Shown here piece after piece: positions 33,093-41,944 of a DNA stretch of 64,000 nt. How positions within the stretch are numbered: the first letter of the stretch is position 1; each line of letters starts with the position of its first letter. Under the pieces are notes generated by a model. The model was not told the DNA's origin. It was given only the letters and a program-made list of their open reading frames with translations, and did not search any database. The position numbers and the translations under genes were made by a program. The stretch comes from Haliea sp963974125 (GTDB lineage Bacteria > Pseudomonadota > Gammaproteobacteria > Pseudomonadales > Halieaceae). Location of the stretch: assembly GCA_963974125.1 (NCBI GenBank), contig CAXBCH010000013.1, forward strand, positions 1 to 64,000, written 5' to 3'.

Positions 33093-34640
33093 TCAGTGGA
33101 TCCCGTGCATCATTTTCCGCAGCAGCGGAGCGATCAGCAATTGCAGCGCCGCAATGCCCAGACCGACATAAAACAGGGTGGTGAACAATTCAGTGTAGCT
33201 CGCCAGCGCCGTGCCGACATCGGCAAGGCCTGCATCGGCGTCCAGGGCGGCGAGCTTGGAAAGCTGGGCCGCAACATGTTGGGAGTAGGCGGTGGCCAGG
33301 AACCAGGCCCCCATCATCACCCCCACGATACTCGGTACCGCAAGTTTGGTCACCGCGGAAAGGCCCACCGGGGACAGGCACAGTTCGCCCGCGGTGTGCA
33401 GCAGGTAGGCGAGTACCATCCAGTAGCCCAGCACCAGGCCCGCTTCATTGGGGGTCGCGGCGCCCAGTACCAGCGCGCCGAACCCGAGGCCGGCGAGGGC
33501 GACGCCGAGAGCAAATTTGATCGGCGTGCCGGGCTCGAGGCCGCGCCGGCCGAGGCTGGTCCATAGCCAGGCGAATACCGGTGCCAGGATGAAGATGAAA
33601 AAGGAATTGAAGAATCCGTACTGGGCCGCGGTAAAGTTGATGCCGAAGACGCGGCGATCCATGACCCGGTCGGCATACAGGGTCATGGAGGCGGCGCTCT
33701 GCTCGAACAGGGACCAGAACACCACGCTGGAAACGGTGAGTACGACCAGTACGATCATGCGGCCGCGCTCCACCGTATTGCAGCGGAAGGTGATGAACCA
33801 CGCCAGGGCCAGGGCCACTATCAGCGCCAGCACATTCAGCAGTACACCGACAGCACCGTGGAATTGCAGCATCTGCCAGGCTGCGAAGACCCCGGCGATG
33901 CCTGCGAGATAGATGGTCAGCTCCTTACTGACGCCCAGACGCGATCGTTCCCGCAGCCTCTGCGGCTGTTTCGGTTCGGCAAGCCCGTGCAGGTGTTTCT
34001 GGCCGTGCAGGAAACTGGCCAGGCCGATCAGCATGCCGATGCCGGCGGCGCCGAAGCCGTAACCCCAGCCATAGGTCACACCCAGATAGCCGCACAGCAG
34101 GGTGGCCAGCAGCGCACCCAGGTTGATGCCCATGTAGAAAATGGTGAAACCCGCATCCCGGCGCGGGTCGTCTACCGCGTACAGGCGCCCGACAATAGTG
34201 GAAATGTTGGGCTTGAGGAAACCCACGCCGACCACGATCAGGGCGAGGGAAAAATAGAACACCTGCAGCGCCCGCTCATCGCGCACCACAGTGGCGGCCA
34301 CCAGTCGCGCCTGCTCGCCCTCGAATGCCATCCCCAGGTGCCCGAGTACCAGCAGCAGACCGCCAAAGATGACCGATTTGCGCATGCCCAGATAGCGGTC
34401 CGCGAGCAGTCCGCCGATCACCGGCATGGCGTAGACCAGGGCGGCGTAGCCACCCAGCACCTCCAGCCCGTTGGCATCGGAGAACAGGTGGTACTTGGTG
34501 AGATAGAGGAGCAGCAGATACTTCATGCCGTAGAAGGAAAAGCGTTCCCAGAGCTCGGTGGCAAAGCACACGTAGAGCCCCCGTGGATGGCCGAAAAACG
34601 CGGTGTCCGCGGCCGGTTCAATGGTGCTGCTGGTGGTCAT
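33093..34640 (-). CDS. POT/PTR-family proton-dependent oligopeptide transporter
   Basis: POT transporters import di- and tripeptides with protons. The 515-residue protein has the family start FFGHPRGLYVCFATELWERFSFYGMKYLLLLYL, with the ExxER-type motif ELWER that couples protons to substrate. GGLLADRYLGMRKSVIFGG and about 14 membrane segments follow. ATG 34640 is supported by this N-terminus; the upstream open frame does not fit the family. It diverges from a secreted M28 peptidase gene, whose products it could import; this pairing is inference. Confidence 0.9.
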   Translation of the reverse strand: MTTSSTIEPAADTAFFGHPRGLYVCFATELWERFSFYGMKYLLLLYLTKYHLFSDANGLEVLGGYAALVYAMPVIGGLLADRYLGMRKSVIFGGLLLVLGHLGMAFEGEQARLVAATVVRDERALQVFYFSLALIVVGVGFLKPNISTIVGRLYAVDDPRRDAGFTIFYMGINLGALLATLLCGYLGVTYGWGYGFGAAGIGMLIGLASFLHGQKHLHGLAEPKQPQRLRERSRLGVSKELTIYLAGIAGVFAAWQMLQFHGAVGVLLNVLALIVALALAWFITFRCNTVERGRMIVLVVLTVSSVVFWSLFEQSAASMTLYADRVMDRRVFGINFTAAQYGFFNSFFIFILAPVFAWLWTSLGRRGLEPGTPIKFALGVALAGLGFGALVLGAATPNEAGLVLGYWMVLAYLLHTAGELCLSPVGLSAVTKLAVPSIVGVMMGAWFLATAYSQHVAAQLSKLAALDADAGLADVGTALASYTELFTTLFYVGLGIAALQLLIAPLLRKMMHGIH

Positions 34641-34784
34641 TATTCGGTGTCCTGGCGTGAAGCGGGGCAGGGGCCTCCGGCACAGGCGCACAGAATACCA
34701 CTCATGTGACGGATTTGCGTTGCCAGTGCGGTACTGACGCCATGGGGGTATGATGGCGTCCTTTTCCAGCAGTGTGGAGAGCAC

Positions 34785-36440
34785 ATGAGCAAGCTACTGA
34801 CAACACTGGCCACGGCCATTGCCCTGGCCGCGGCCCTGGCCCACGGGCAGCCTTCCGCTGATACCGTGGACACGCAGATCCAGCGCGACCTGCACTTCCA
34901 CATCGCCGAACTGGCGGACGACGCCTATGAAGGTCGTGAGCCCGGAACCCCGGGCGAAGAGAAGACCATCGCCTGGCTGCAGAAACACTTTGCCGCCCTG
35001 GGCGCAGAGCCCGGCAATCGCGGCAGCTGGGTGCAGGAGGTGCCGATCACCGCGGTAACCAGCGCGCCCTCCGCGGTGCTGGCTATCCGCGGTCCCGACT
35101 TCAGCGCGGACCTGGCCTATGGCAGCGAGATGATGGTCGCCACCCAGCAGCAGGTGCCCACAACCGGCATCGAGGATTCCGAGCTGGTGTTTGTCGGTTA
35201 CGGGATCAACGCCCCCGAGCGCGACTGGAACGACTACGCCGGCATTGACGTTACCGGCAAGACGGTTGTCATGCTGATCAACGACCCCGGTTATGCCACC
35301 CAGGACCCGGAGTTGTTCAACGGCAATGCCATGACCTACTACGGCCGCTGGGATTACAAGTACGCGGAGGCGGCCAGGCAGGGCGCGGCCGGCGCCCTGA
35401 TCGTGCACGAAACCGACGCTGCCGCCTACCCCTGGGAAGTCGTGCGCAACAGCTGGTCCGGCGCCAATATCGGCCTGACCGCGGACAATCGCCATCGGGA
35501 CAAGCTGGCGGTGGAGGGCTGGCTGCCCCTGGCCCAGGCCGAAGTCCTGTTCCAGGCCGCCGGGCTGGATTACCACGCCAGCAAGAAAGCGGCGCAACAG
35601 GTGGGCTTCAAGGCCCGGCCCCTGACCGGCTTCAGCGCCTCCGTGCAGTTGCAAAACTCGCTGGCTGACAGCCTGTCACGCAACGTGGTCGCATTGATAC
35701 CCGGGACGACGCACGCGGATGAGGTGATCATCTACACCGCCCACTGGGATCATCTCGGGGTGCGGCCGGATGAAGAAGGTGACAATATTTACAACGGCGC
35801 CAGCGACAATGCCTCCGGTGTCGCCGGACTGCTGGCGATCGCCCGCCAGCTGCAGGAACAGGCAACACCGCCGCAACGCTCGATCCTGTTCCTGGCGGTA
35901 ACCGCTGAAGAATCGGGGCTGCTGGGCTCAAAATACTACAGTGAAAACCCCATTTTCCCCGCCGCGAAAACCGTGGCCAACTTCAACATGGATAACATCG
36001 CTGCCGGCAATCTCGGTCGCACCCGGGACGTCGCGGTCGTGGGTTACGGCAACAGCGAACTGGAGAACTACCTGGCCCGGGCGGCGGAGGCCCGGGGCCG
36101 GGTAGTGGTGCAGGAACCCTATCCGGAGAAGGGCTCCTACTACCGCTCCGATCATTTCTCCCTGGCGCAGATCGGTGTCCCCGCCCTGTACCTGACCAAT
36201 GCCACCGACAGCGTCGAGCACGGCAAGGCCTGGGGTGACGAGCGCCTCAAGGACTACACTGCCAACCATTATCACAAGCCCTCGGATGAATATGACGCCG
36301 ACTGGGACCTGAGCGGTGCGGCCCAGGAAGTCATGCTGCTGCTGCACATGGGGCGCGAACTCGCTGCCAACCGGGATTTCCCCAATTGGCACGAGGGTGT
36401 GGAGTTCAAGCGCGCCCGGGATGCTTCGCTGCAGCAATGA
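34785..36440 (+). CDS. M28-family metallopeptidase, secreted
   Basis: The 551-residue precursor has a signal peptide (residues 1 to about 22, cleavage near AHG-QP). A PA-type insert domain lies at about 130-270, with KTVVMLINDPGY. The M28 aminopeptidase core binds two zinc ions: AHWDHLG, GASDNASG, TAEESGLLGSKYY, NFNMDN and SDHFSLAQIGVPAL carry the His, Asp and Glu ligands. GGAG lies 6 bases before the ATG. It is divergent from the POT peptide transporter, which would suit peptide scavenging. Exact substrate is unknown. Confidence 0.9.
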   Translation: MSKLLTTLATAIALAAALAHGQPSADTVDTQIQRDLHFHIAELADDAYEGREPGTPGEEKTIAWLQKHFAALGAEPGNRGSWVQEVPITAVTSAPSAVLAIRGPDFSADLAYGSEMMVATQQQVPTTGIEDSELVFVGYGINAPERDWNDYAGIDVTGKTVVMLINDPGYATQDPELFNGNAMTYYGRWDYKYAEAARQGAAGALIVHETDAAAYPWEVVRNSWSGANIGLTADNRHRDKLAVEGWLPLAQAEVLFQAAGLDYHASKKAAQQVGFKARPLTGFSASVQLQNSLADSLSRNVVALIPGTTHADEVIIYTAHWDHLGVRPDEEGDNIYNGASDNASGVAGLLAIARQLQEQATPPQRSILFLAVTAEESGLLGSKYYSENPIFPAAKTVANFNMDNIAAGNLGRTRDVAVVGYGNSELENYLARAAEARGRVVVQEPYPEKGSYYRSDHFSLAQIGVPALYLTNATDSVEHGKAWGDERLKDYTANHYHKPSDEYDADWDLSGAAQEVMLLLHMGRELAANRDFPNWHEGVEFKRARDASLQQ

Positions 36441-36447
36441 CCGTTCG

Positions 36448-37206
36448 TCAACGGCGAGTGATGGTAAAGGGCGACCAGGACTGGCTCACCGCCATCATTT
36501 CCAGCGAGTTCACGTTCAGGTGGCGGGGCAGGGTGGCGAGCCAGAACACGGTGTCCGCGATGTCCTCGGGCTGGATCGGGTCAGCGCCCTGGTACATCCT
36601 GTCGTAGGCGGCCTGGTCCCCGCCCGTGCGCACCAGGGTGAACTCGCTCTCGGACAGGCCCGGCGCCAGGCAACTGACCCGGACTCCGGTGCCCTGCAGG
36701 TCGCTGCGCAGGGCGTAGGAAAACTGCTCGACGAATGCCTTGCTGCCGCAATAGACGTTGCCGCCCGGGTAGGGCCAGTGGCCCGCGACCGAGCCAATGT
36801 TGATGATGCTGCTGCCCGCGCCGCTGTCGATCAGCGTCGGCAGCAGCGCATGGGTCACCGTGGTCAGGCCCTTGATATTGGTGTCGATCATGCGATGCCA
36901 CTGTTCCAGGTCGCAGTCCTGGGCCGGCGCCGTGCCCAGCGCCAGCCCGGCGTTGTTGACCAGCGCATGCACTTCCCGGAACGGGCTCTCCAGCGCTGCC
37001 ACCGCGGCCTGCACCGCCGCGGTGTCACGCACATCCAGGGTCAGCGTCAACACCTCGCAGTGTGGCTCCAGTTCCGCGGTCAGCTCCTTCAGACGCTCGC
37101 CACGGCGACCACTGAGGACGAGATGCCAGCCCGCTTCTGCGAAGCGGCGGGCGCAGGCGCGGCCGAAGCCCGAGGTGGCGCCAGTGATAAATGCGGTGTG
37201 GGTCAT
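36448..37206 (-). CDS. Short-chain dehydrogenase/reductase, YdfG-like
   Basis: The 252-residue SDR has the NADP-binding TGATSGFGRACARRF (about 8-22), NNAGLALG, the catalytic Ser in IINIGSVAG, and YCGSK (Tyr and Lys). SGRRGERL after the second strand suits NADP(H). It resembles YdfG, which reduces serine, 3-hydroxypropionate-type acids and malonic semialdehyde. ATG 37206 starts the family sequence MTHTAFITG; the open frame upstream is a shadow of dusC. It follows dusC after 32 bases and ends 7 bases from the M28 gene on the other strand. Confidence 0.87.
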   Translation of the reverse strand: MTHTAFITGATSGFGRACARRFAEAGWHLVLSGRRGERLKELTAELEPHCEVLTLTLDVRDTAAVQAAVAALESPFREVHALVNNAGLALGTAPAQDCDLEQWHRMIDTNIKGLTTVTHALLPTLIDSGAGSSIINIGSVAGHWPYPGGNVYCGSKAFVEQFSYALRSDLQGTGVRVSCLAPGLSESEFTLVRTGGDQAAYDRMYQGADPIQPEDIADTVFWLATLPRHLNVNSLEMMAVSQSWSPFTITRR

Positions 37207-37238
37207 GACAAGGGTTCCCGTAGTGGTTGTGGGTGGAC

Positions 37239-38225
37239 TCAGGCGGCGGCCGGCTGGTCTCGCCCGGCTTGCAGGGTTGCCAGGTGGGCGTCGAGGGCAG
37301 CGCTGACGGCCACCGGGTCGATCAGGCGCTTGATACCGGCAAACAGCAGTGCCGCCTCCGGGTAGTAGTGGCGCAGGTAGCCCAGCCACTGTTTGACCGG
37401 GCCGGCCGCGTGGCGGGGTTCGCACTGGGCGCGCTTGCAGTGGAAAAAGTGCTGCAGCAGCGCCGCGATATCGATCCAGGCCATGGGCTCCGCGGGGGCG
37501 CCGCCCAGGGAGGCGCGTACCAGGCGCGGCAGGTCCGGTCGACGCAGGGCGCCGCGGCCGAGCATCAGGTCCTGGCACTGACTCGCCAGCTGGCAGCGGC
37601 GGGCATCCTCCGGGCTCCAGATCTCACCGTTGGCGACGATCGGCAGGCTTGTCTGTGCCACGGCGCGAGCGATTTCATCCCACCAGGCCGGCGGCTGGTA
37701 GCCGTCGCGGCGGGTGCGGGCGTGGATGGCGATTTCGCTGGCCCCCGCCGCCGCGATCGCCAGCACGTTGTCCAGGAACTGGCTGCGATCCTCGAAGCCG
37801 AGGCGGATCTTGGCGGTAACGGGGATCCCGGCGGGCACAGCCCGGCGCACCGCAGCGACAATGCTGCCGACCCGTTCCGGTTCCTGCAGCAGGATTGCAC
37901 CGCCGTCTGACTTGTTCACGGTTTTCGCCGGGCAGCCAAAGTTGAGATCGATACCCGGTGCGCCCAGTTCCGCGCAGCGGGCGGCGTTGTCCGCCATGGG
38001 TGACGGCTGGCCGCCCAGCAGCTGCACGTAGACAGGCACTCCGGCGGGAGTGCAACCGCCACTATCCAGCTCCGGGCACAGGCGCCGGAATACCCGCGGC
38101 GGCAGCAGCTGCTGACTGACCCGGACGAATTCGGTGACGCAGCGGTCGATGCCGCCCAGGTCGGTCAACAGGGCGCGCATGGTGGCATCTATGACGCCCT
38201 CCATCGGGGCCAGGATCAGTCGCAC
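37239..38225 (-). CDS. dusC: tRNA-dihydrouridine synthase, DusC type
   Basis: DusC reduces uridine 16 in tRNA to dihydrouridine with FMN and NADPH. The 328-residue protein starts (V)RLILAPMEGVIDATMR like E. coli DusC, has the catalytic cysteine in NFGCPAKTVNKSDGGA, FMN-phosphate binding at LPIVANGEIW and LMLGRGAL, and the C-terminal helical domain. The GTG start at 38225 gives the family N-terminus. The frame is open further upstream into a tandem-repeat region, but those residues do not belong to the family. Divergent from oadG. Confidence 0.92.
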   Translation of the reverse strand: MRLILAPMEGVIDATMRALLTDLGGIDRCVTEFVRVSQQLLPPRVFRRLCPELDSGGCTPAGVPVYVQLLGGQPSPMADNAARCAELGAPGIDLNFGCPAKTVNKSDGGAILLQEPERVGSIVAAVRRAVPAGIPVTAKIRLGFEDRSQFLDNVLAIAAAGASEIAIHARTRRDGYQPPAWWDEIARAVAQTSLPIVANGEIWSPEDARRCQLASQCQDLMLGRGALRRPDLPRLVRASLGGAPAEPMAWIDIAALLQHFFHCKRAQCEPRHAAGPVKQWLGYLRHYYPEAALLFAGIKRLIDPVAVSAALDAHLATLQAGRDQPAAA

Positions 38226-38281
38226 GGCAGGTCTCCGGTACAAAACGCCAGTATACCGGTGTCGGTGCCCCATGTTTAGGC

Positions 38282-38337
38282 GGGTGGGGCCGCCCAGGTG
38301 CGGCCGGCGAGGTGCGGCCGGCGAGGTGGGCGCCCCC
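38282..38337. repeat. Intergenic 14-bp tandem repeat array, four units
   Basis: Four 14-base units lie between dusC and oadG. Units two and three (38296-38309, 38310-38323) are identical and read AGGTGCGGCCGGCG; the outer two are diverged. Period and AGGT...GGCCG core match the array at 53288-53343. There are no spacers and no open frame. Confidence 0.75.
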
Positions 38338-38386
38338 GACGAGGTGCCTGTCATCCACCATTGGCGCCCGGCGTCGTTCCTGATTT

Positions 38387-38689
38387 ATGATGGGCGTCGA
38401 TTTGGGCCGGTCGCAAGGTGGGAGTGTGTTCCAGCAGGACGATATTTTCATACAGGGAGTCGAGCTGATGATCTTCGGCGTCAGTGCCGTGGCCATCTTC
38501 CTGACCCTGCTGGTGATAGTCACCTCGTTGACCTCAAGGTTCATGTCCCGCTACTTCCCCGAGCGGGCGGAAGCCCCTGCCGAGCTGCCCGCACGGCCTG
38601 CACCGCCGTCTGCTGCCGGGCCCGGCCAGAGTGAGCTGGTTGCGGTGATTGCCGCCGCCATCCATCAGCACCGAAAACAGCGGCACTGA
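38387..38689 (+). CDS. oadG: Oxaloacetate decarboxylase gamma subunit
   Basis: OadG is the small membrane subunit that holds the Na+-pumping oxaloacetate decarboxylase complex together. The product of up to 100 residues has one transmembrane helix in VELMIFGVSAVAIFLTLLVIVTSL, as in other OadG proteins, then a proline-rich cytosolic tail and a C-terminal VAVIAAAIHQHRKQRH, whose His-rich end can bind zinc. The start is not settled: ATG 38387, ATG 38390 or GTG 38426; the last gives the usual short N-terminus. It is 25 bases ahead of oadA. Confidence 0.85.
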   Translation: MMGVDLGRSQGGSVFQQDDIFIQGVELMIFGVSAVAIFLTLLVIVTSLTSRFMSRYFPERAEAPAELPARPAPPSAAGPGQSELVAVIAAAIHQHRKQRH

Positions 38690-38714
38690 CGCTACTATCC
38701 GAGAGGTTCTGTTG

Positions 38715-40532
38715 ATGCAAGACGAGAAGCGCCCGCTGGGCATTACCGATGTGGTCCTGCGCGACGCCCACCAGTCCCTGCTGGCGACGCGCATGCGCCT
38801 GGACGATATGCTGCCTATTGCCGCCGAACTCGACACGGTCGGCTTCTGGTCCCTGGAGTCCTGGGGTGGCGCGACCTTTGACGCCTGCATCCGCTACCTG
38901 GGGGAAGACCCCTGGGATCGCATTCGGCAGTTGAAGAAGGCCATGCCGCGGACGCCCCAGCAGATGTTGCTGCGGGGCCAGAATATTCTGGGCTATCGGC
39001 ATTATGCGGATGACGTGGTGCGCAAATTCGTTGCCCGCGTAGCCGACAACGGGATCGATGTGTTCCGCGTGTTTGACGCCATGAACGACATGCGCAATAT
39101 CGAAGTGGCGCTGCAGGCGGTGAAGGATGTAGGCAAACATGCCCAGGGCACGATTTCCTACACCTTGAGCCCGGTGCACACCATCGAGACCTGGGTAGAG
39201 CAGGGCAAGCGCATCGAGGACATGGGCGCGGACTCCATTGCGATCAAGGACATGGCGGGCCTGCTGCGGCCCTATGACGGCTACGAGCTGGTACGGCGGC
39301 TGAAAGCGTCCTGTGCCATTCCCATTCACATGCAGTGCCACGCCACCACGGGACTGTCGACGGCGACAATTCTCAAGTGTGTCGAGGCGGGCATCGACAA
39401 CGTCGACACCTCGATTTCCTCCATGTCCATGACCTATGGCCACTCGCCGACGGAATCGGTGGTCGCCATTCTCGACGGCACTGACCGCGACACGGGCCTG
39501 GACATCGAAAAGCTCGCCTCGATAGCAGCCTATTTTCGCGAGGTGCGGAAGAAATACGCAAAGTTCGAGGGCTCGCTGCGCGGTGTGGATGCGCGCATTC
39601 TCGTGGCCCAGGTGCCGGGCGGCATGCTGACCAACATGGAGAGCCAGCTGCGGGAGCAGGGCGCCGCCGACCGCATGGACGAGGTGCTGGAGGAGATTCC
39701 GCGGGTGCGTGAGGATCTCGGTTTCATCCCGCTGGTCACACCGACCTCGCAGATTGTCGGCACCCAGGCTGTGATCAACGTGCTTACCGGTGAGCGCTAC
39801 AAGTCCATTTCCCGGGAAACCGCGGGGGTGCTGAAAGGGGAATACGGAGCCACCCCGGCACCGGTCAACAAGGACCTGCAGGAGCGGGTGCTGGAGGGTG
39901 GCGAGGTGATCACCTGCCGCCCGGCGGATCTGCTGGAGCCCGAGATGGAGGCCCTGACAGAGGAGCTGCGCAGCCTGGCCCGGGAGCAGGACATTGCGCT
40001 GGCGGCAGGGGAACAGGAGGTGGACGACGTCCTGACCTATGCGCTGTTCCCGCAGATTGGCCTCAAGTTTCTCCAGCACCGCGGCGATGCCAGCGCTTTC
40101 GAGCCGGCACCGGATGCGGCGACGGAACCCGCCGCCGCATCCGCTGGCAAGCCGGTGGCAAAGGCCGCGAGCAAGGCTGCAACGACGGCTGCGGACGCCG
40201 GCGTCTATACCGTGAAGGTCAACGGCCAGTCCTATGTCGTCGAAGTGGCCGAGGGCGGCGATGTGGCCGCGGTCAGCGCGCCAGCGCCGGCACCGGAAGC
40301 CCCCGCTGCCGCCGGTCCGGGCGAGCCGCTGCCGGCACCGCTGGCGGGCAATATTTTCAAGGTCAACGTCAAGCCCGGGGATACGGTGACATCGGGGCAG
40401 GTCATCGTCCTGCTTGAGGCCATGAAAATGGAAACCGAGGTGCGCTCTCCACGGGATGGCCGTGTGGTCAGCGTTGCGGTCAAGCCCGGCGACACGGTTG
40501 TCGTTGGCGACGCCTTGATCATGCTGGATTGA
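38715..40532 (+). CDS. oadA: Oxaloacetate decarboxylase alpha subunit (biotin carrier)
   Basis: OadA transfers the carboxyl group of oxaloacetate to biotin and carries it to the membrane subunit. The 605-residue protein has a carboxyltransferase TIM barrel (about 1-300, LRDAHQSLLATRMR, HCHATTG-type HMQCHATTGLS), a conserved PYC_OADA domain (about 310-460) and an Ala/Pro linker. The biotinyl domain follows (about 530-605), with the modified lysine in LLEAMKMETEV. ATG 38715 fits the family start. The gene overlaps the region just before oadB by adjacency of 5 bases. Confidence 0.95.
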   Translation: MQDEKRPLGITDVVLRDAHQSLLATRMRLDDMLPIAAELDTVGFWSLESWGGATFDACIRYLGEDPWDRIRQLKKAMPRTPQQMLLRGQNILGYRHYADDVVRKFVARVADNGIDVFRVFDAMNDMRNIEVALQAVKDVGKHAQGTISYTLSPVHTIETWVEQGKRIEDMGADSIAIKDMAGLLRPYDGYELVRRLKASCAIPIHMQCHATTGLSTATILKCVEAGIDNVDTSISSMSMTYGHSPTESVVAILDGTDRDTGLDIEKLASIAAYFREVRKKYAKFEGSLRGVDARILVAQVPGGMLTNMESQLREQGAADRMDEVLEEIPRVREDLGFIPLVTPTSQIVGTQAVINVLTGERYKSISRETAGVLKGEYGATPAPVNKDLQERVLEGGEVITCRPADLLEPEMEALTEELRSLAREQDIALAAGEQEVDDVLTYALFPQIGLKFLQHRGDASAFEPAPDAATEPAAASAGKPVAKAASKAATTAADAGVYTVKVNGQSYVVEVAEGGDVAAVSAPAPAPEAPAAAGPGEPLPAPLAGNIFKVNVKPGDTVTSGQVIVLLEAMKMETEVRSPRDGRVVSVAVKPGDTVVVGDALIMLD

Positions 40533-40537
40533 CGCCC

Positions 40538-41842
40538 ATGGACAACCTGTTACGGCTCTGGCACTCCACGGGCCTGGCCCAGTTCGAGCCGGGTCAGGCG
40601 GTGATGATCCTGATCGGGATTGCGCTGCTGTTCCTGGCGATCCGCAAGGGCTTCGAGCCGCTGCTGCTGGTGCCCATCGGCTTTGGCGGCATCATGGCCA
40701 ATATCCCCGGTGCAGGACTGGCCTATTCCGCCGCCGAAAATGCCCTGCACGGCAGCGACCCCACGGTGTGGGCAGAGATCGCGACGGCACTGGGCAGTGC
40801 TGCTGTTGCCGATGCCAGGGCCTTGCTGGACACGCTCGCGACGGCCGACCTGTCGCAACAAGTGGCCGCGACCCGTGTCGCCGAAGAGGCGGGCTACGGC
40901 GACGGCATGCTCTACAGCTTCTACGTGGTGGCCATTGCCAGCGGGGTGGCCCCGCTGGTGATCTTCATGGGTGTGGGAGCGATGACCGATTTTGGCCCGC
41001 TGCTGGCCAATCCGCGTACCCTGTTTCTGGGGGCCGCTGCCCAGTTCGGGATCTTTGCCACGGTACTGGGAGCGGTGGGCCTGACCTCGCTGGGGATCAT
41101 GGACTTCAGTCTTGCCGACGCCGCGGCGATAGGCATCATCGGCGGCGCCGACGGCCCCACCGCGATTTATGTCGCCAGCATCCTGGCACCCGACCTGCTC
41201 GGCCCCATCGCCGTCGCCGCCTATTCCTACATGGCACTGGTGCCCCTGATCCAGCCACCGATCATGCGGGCGCTGACCACCCGGGCCGAGCGCGAAATTG
41301 TCATGACCCAGTTGCGGGTGGTGTCGCGGCGGGAAAAGATCGTGTTCCCGCTGGTGCTGCTGATCCTGGTGGCGCTGTTGCTGCCGGCGGCGGCACCACT
41401 GCTGGGCATGTTCTGTTTCGGCAACCTGATGAAAGAGTGTGGGGTGGTCGGGCGCTTGAGCGACACCGCGCAGAACGCGCTGATCAACATCACCACGATT
41501 TTTCTCGGCCTGTCGGTCGGCTCCAAGCTGGTGGCGGACAAGTTCCTCGACATCAATACCCTGGGTATCATGGGTTTGGGGATTGTGGCGTTTGCCATTG
41601 GCACCGCCTCGGGAGTCCTCATTGCCAAGCTGATGAACCGTTTTGGCAGCAACCCGCTCAATCCCCTGATCGGCTCCGCGGGAGTCTCGGCGGTACCCAT
41701 GGCGGCGCGGGTCAGCAACAAGGTCGGTCTCGAAGCCAACCCCCACAACTACCTGCTGATGCACGCCATGGGTCCCAACGTGGCCGGCGTGGTGGGCTCG
41801 GCGGTGGCGGCAGGGGTGATGATCAGCCTGGTGGGTGGCTGA
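40538..41842 (+). CDS. oadB: Oxaloacetate decarboxylase beta subunit, Na+ pump
   Basis: OadB decarboxylates carboxybiotin and couples this to sodium export across the inner membrane. The 434-residue protein has about nine hydrophobic segments and the family signatures PLVIFMGVGAMTDFGPLLANPRTL (part), GIIGGADGPTAIY with the sodium-site aspartate, and PLIGSAGVSAVPMAARVSNKVG (part). Length and the helical region at about 60-120 match Salmonella OadB. I chose ATG 40538; TTG 40529, overlapping oadA by 4 bases, is the alternative. Sodium coupling is known for the family and fits a marine host. Confidence 0.93.
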   Translation: MDNLLRLWHSTGLAQFEPGQAVMILIGIALLFLAIRKGFEPLLLVPIGFGGIMANIPGAGLAYSAAENALHGSDPTVWAEIATALGSAAVADARALLDTLATADLSQQVAATRVAEEAGYGDGMLYSFYVVAIASGVAPLVIFMGVGAMTDFGPLLANPRTLFLGAAAQFGIFATVLGAVGLTSLGIMDFSLADAAAIGIIGGADGPTAIYVASILAPDLLGPIAVAAYSYMALVPLIQPPIMRALTTRAEREIVMTQLRVVSRREKIVFPLVLLILVALLLPAAAPLLGMFCFGNLMKECGVVGRLSDTAQNALINITTIFLGLSVGSKLVADKFLDINTLGIMGLGIVAFAIGTASGVLIAKLMNRFGSNPLNPLIGSAGVSAVPMAARVSNKVGLEANPHNYLLMHAMGPNVAGVVGSAVAAGVMISLVGG

Positions 41843-41944
41843 GACAAGGCTCTCCGGCAATCAATACCAGTGCCGTCGATTGGTGCCTGTGGCATTAATT
41901 TTGTACACTGTGGCGCTGACAACAACCGCTGAGCCAGAGTTTGC

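Noticed and set aside
40700..40930. Apparent helical insertion near residues 60-120 of OadB
   Set aside because: The corresponding segment is also present in Salmonella OadB as I recall it, so it is normal for this subgroup.
41843..41944. Promoter for accA (TTGGTG and TGTACA)
   Set aside because: Both boxes are weak matches with 16-base spacing; not strong enough to list.
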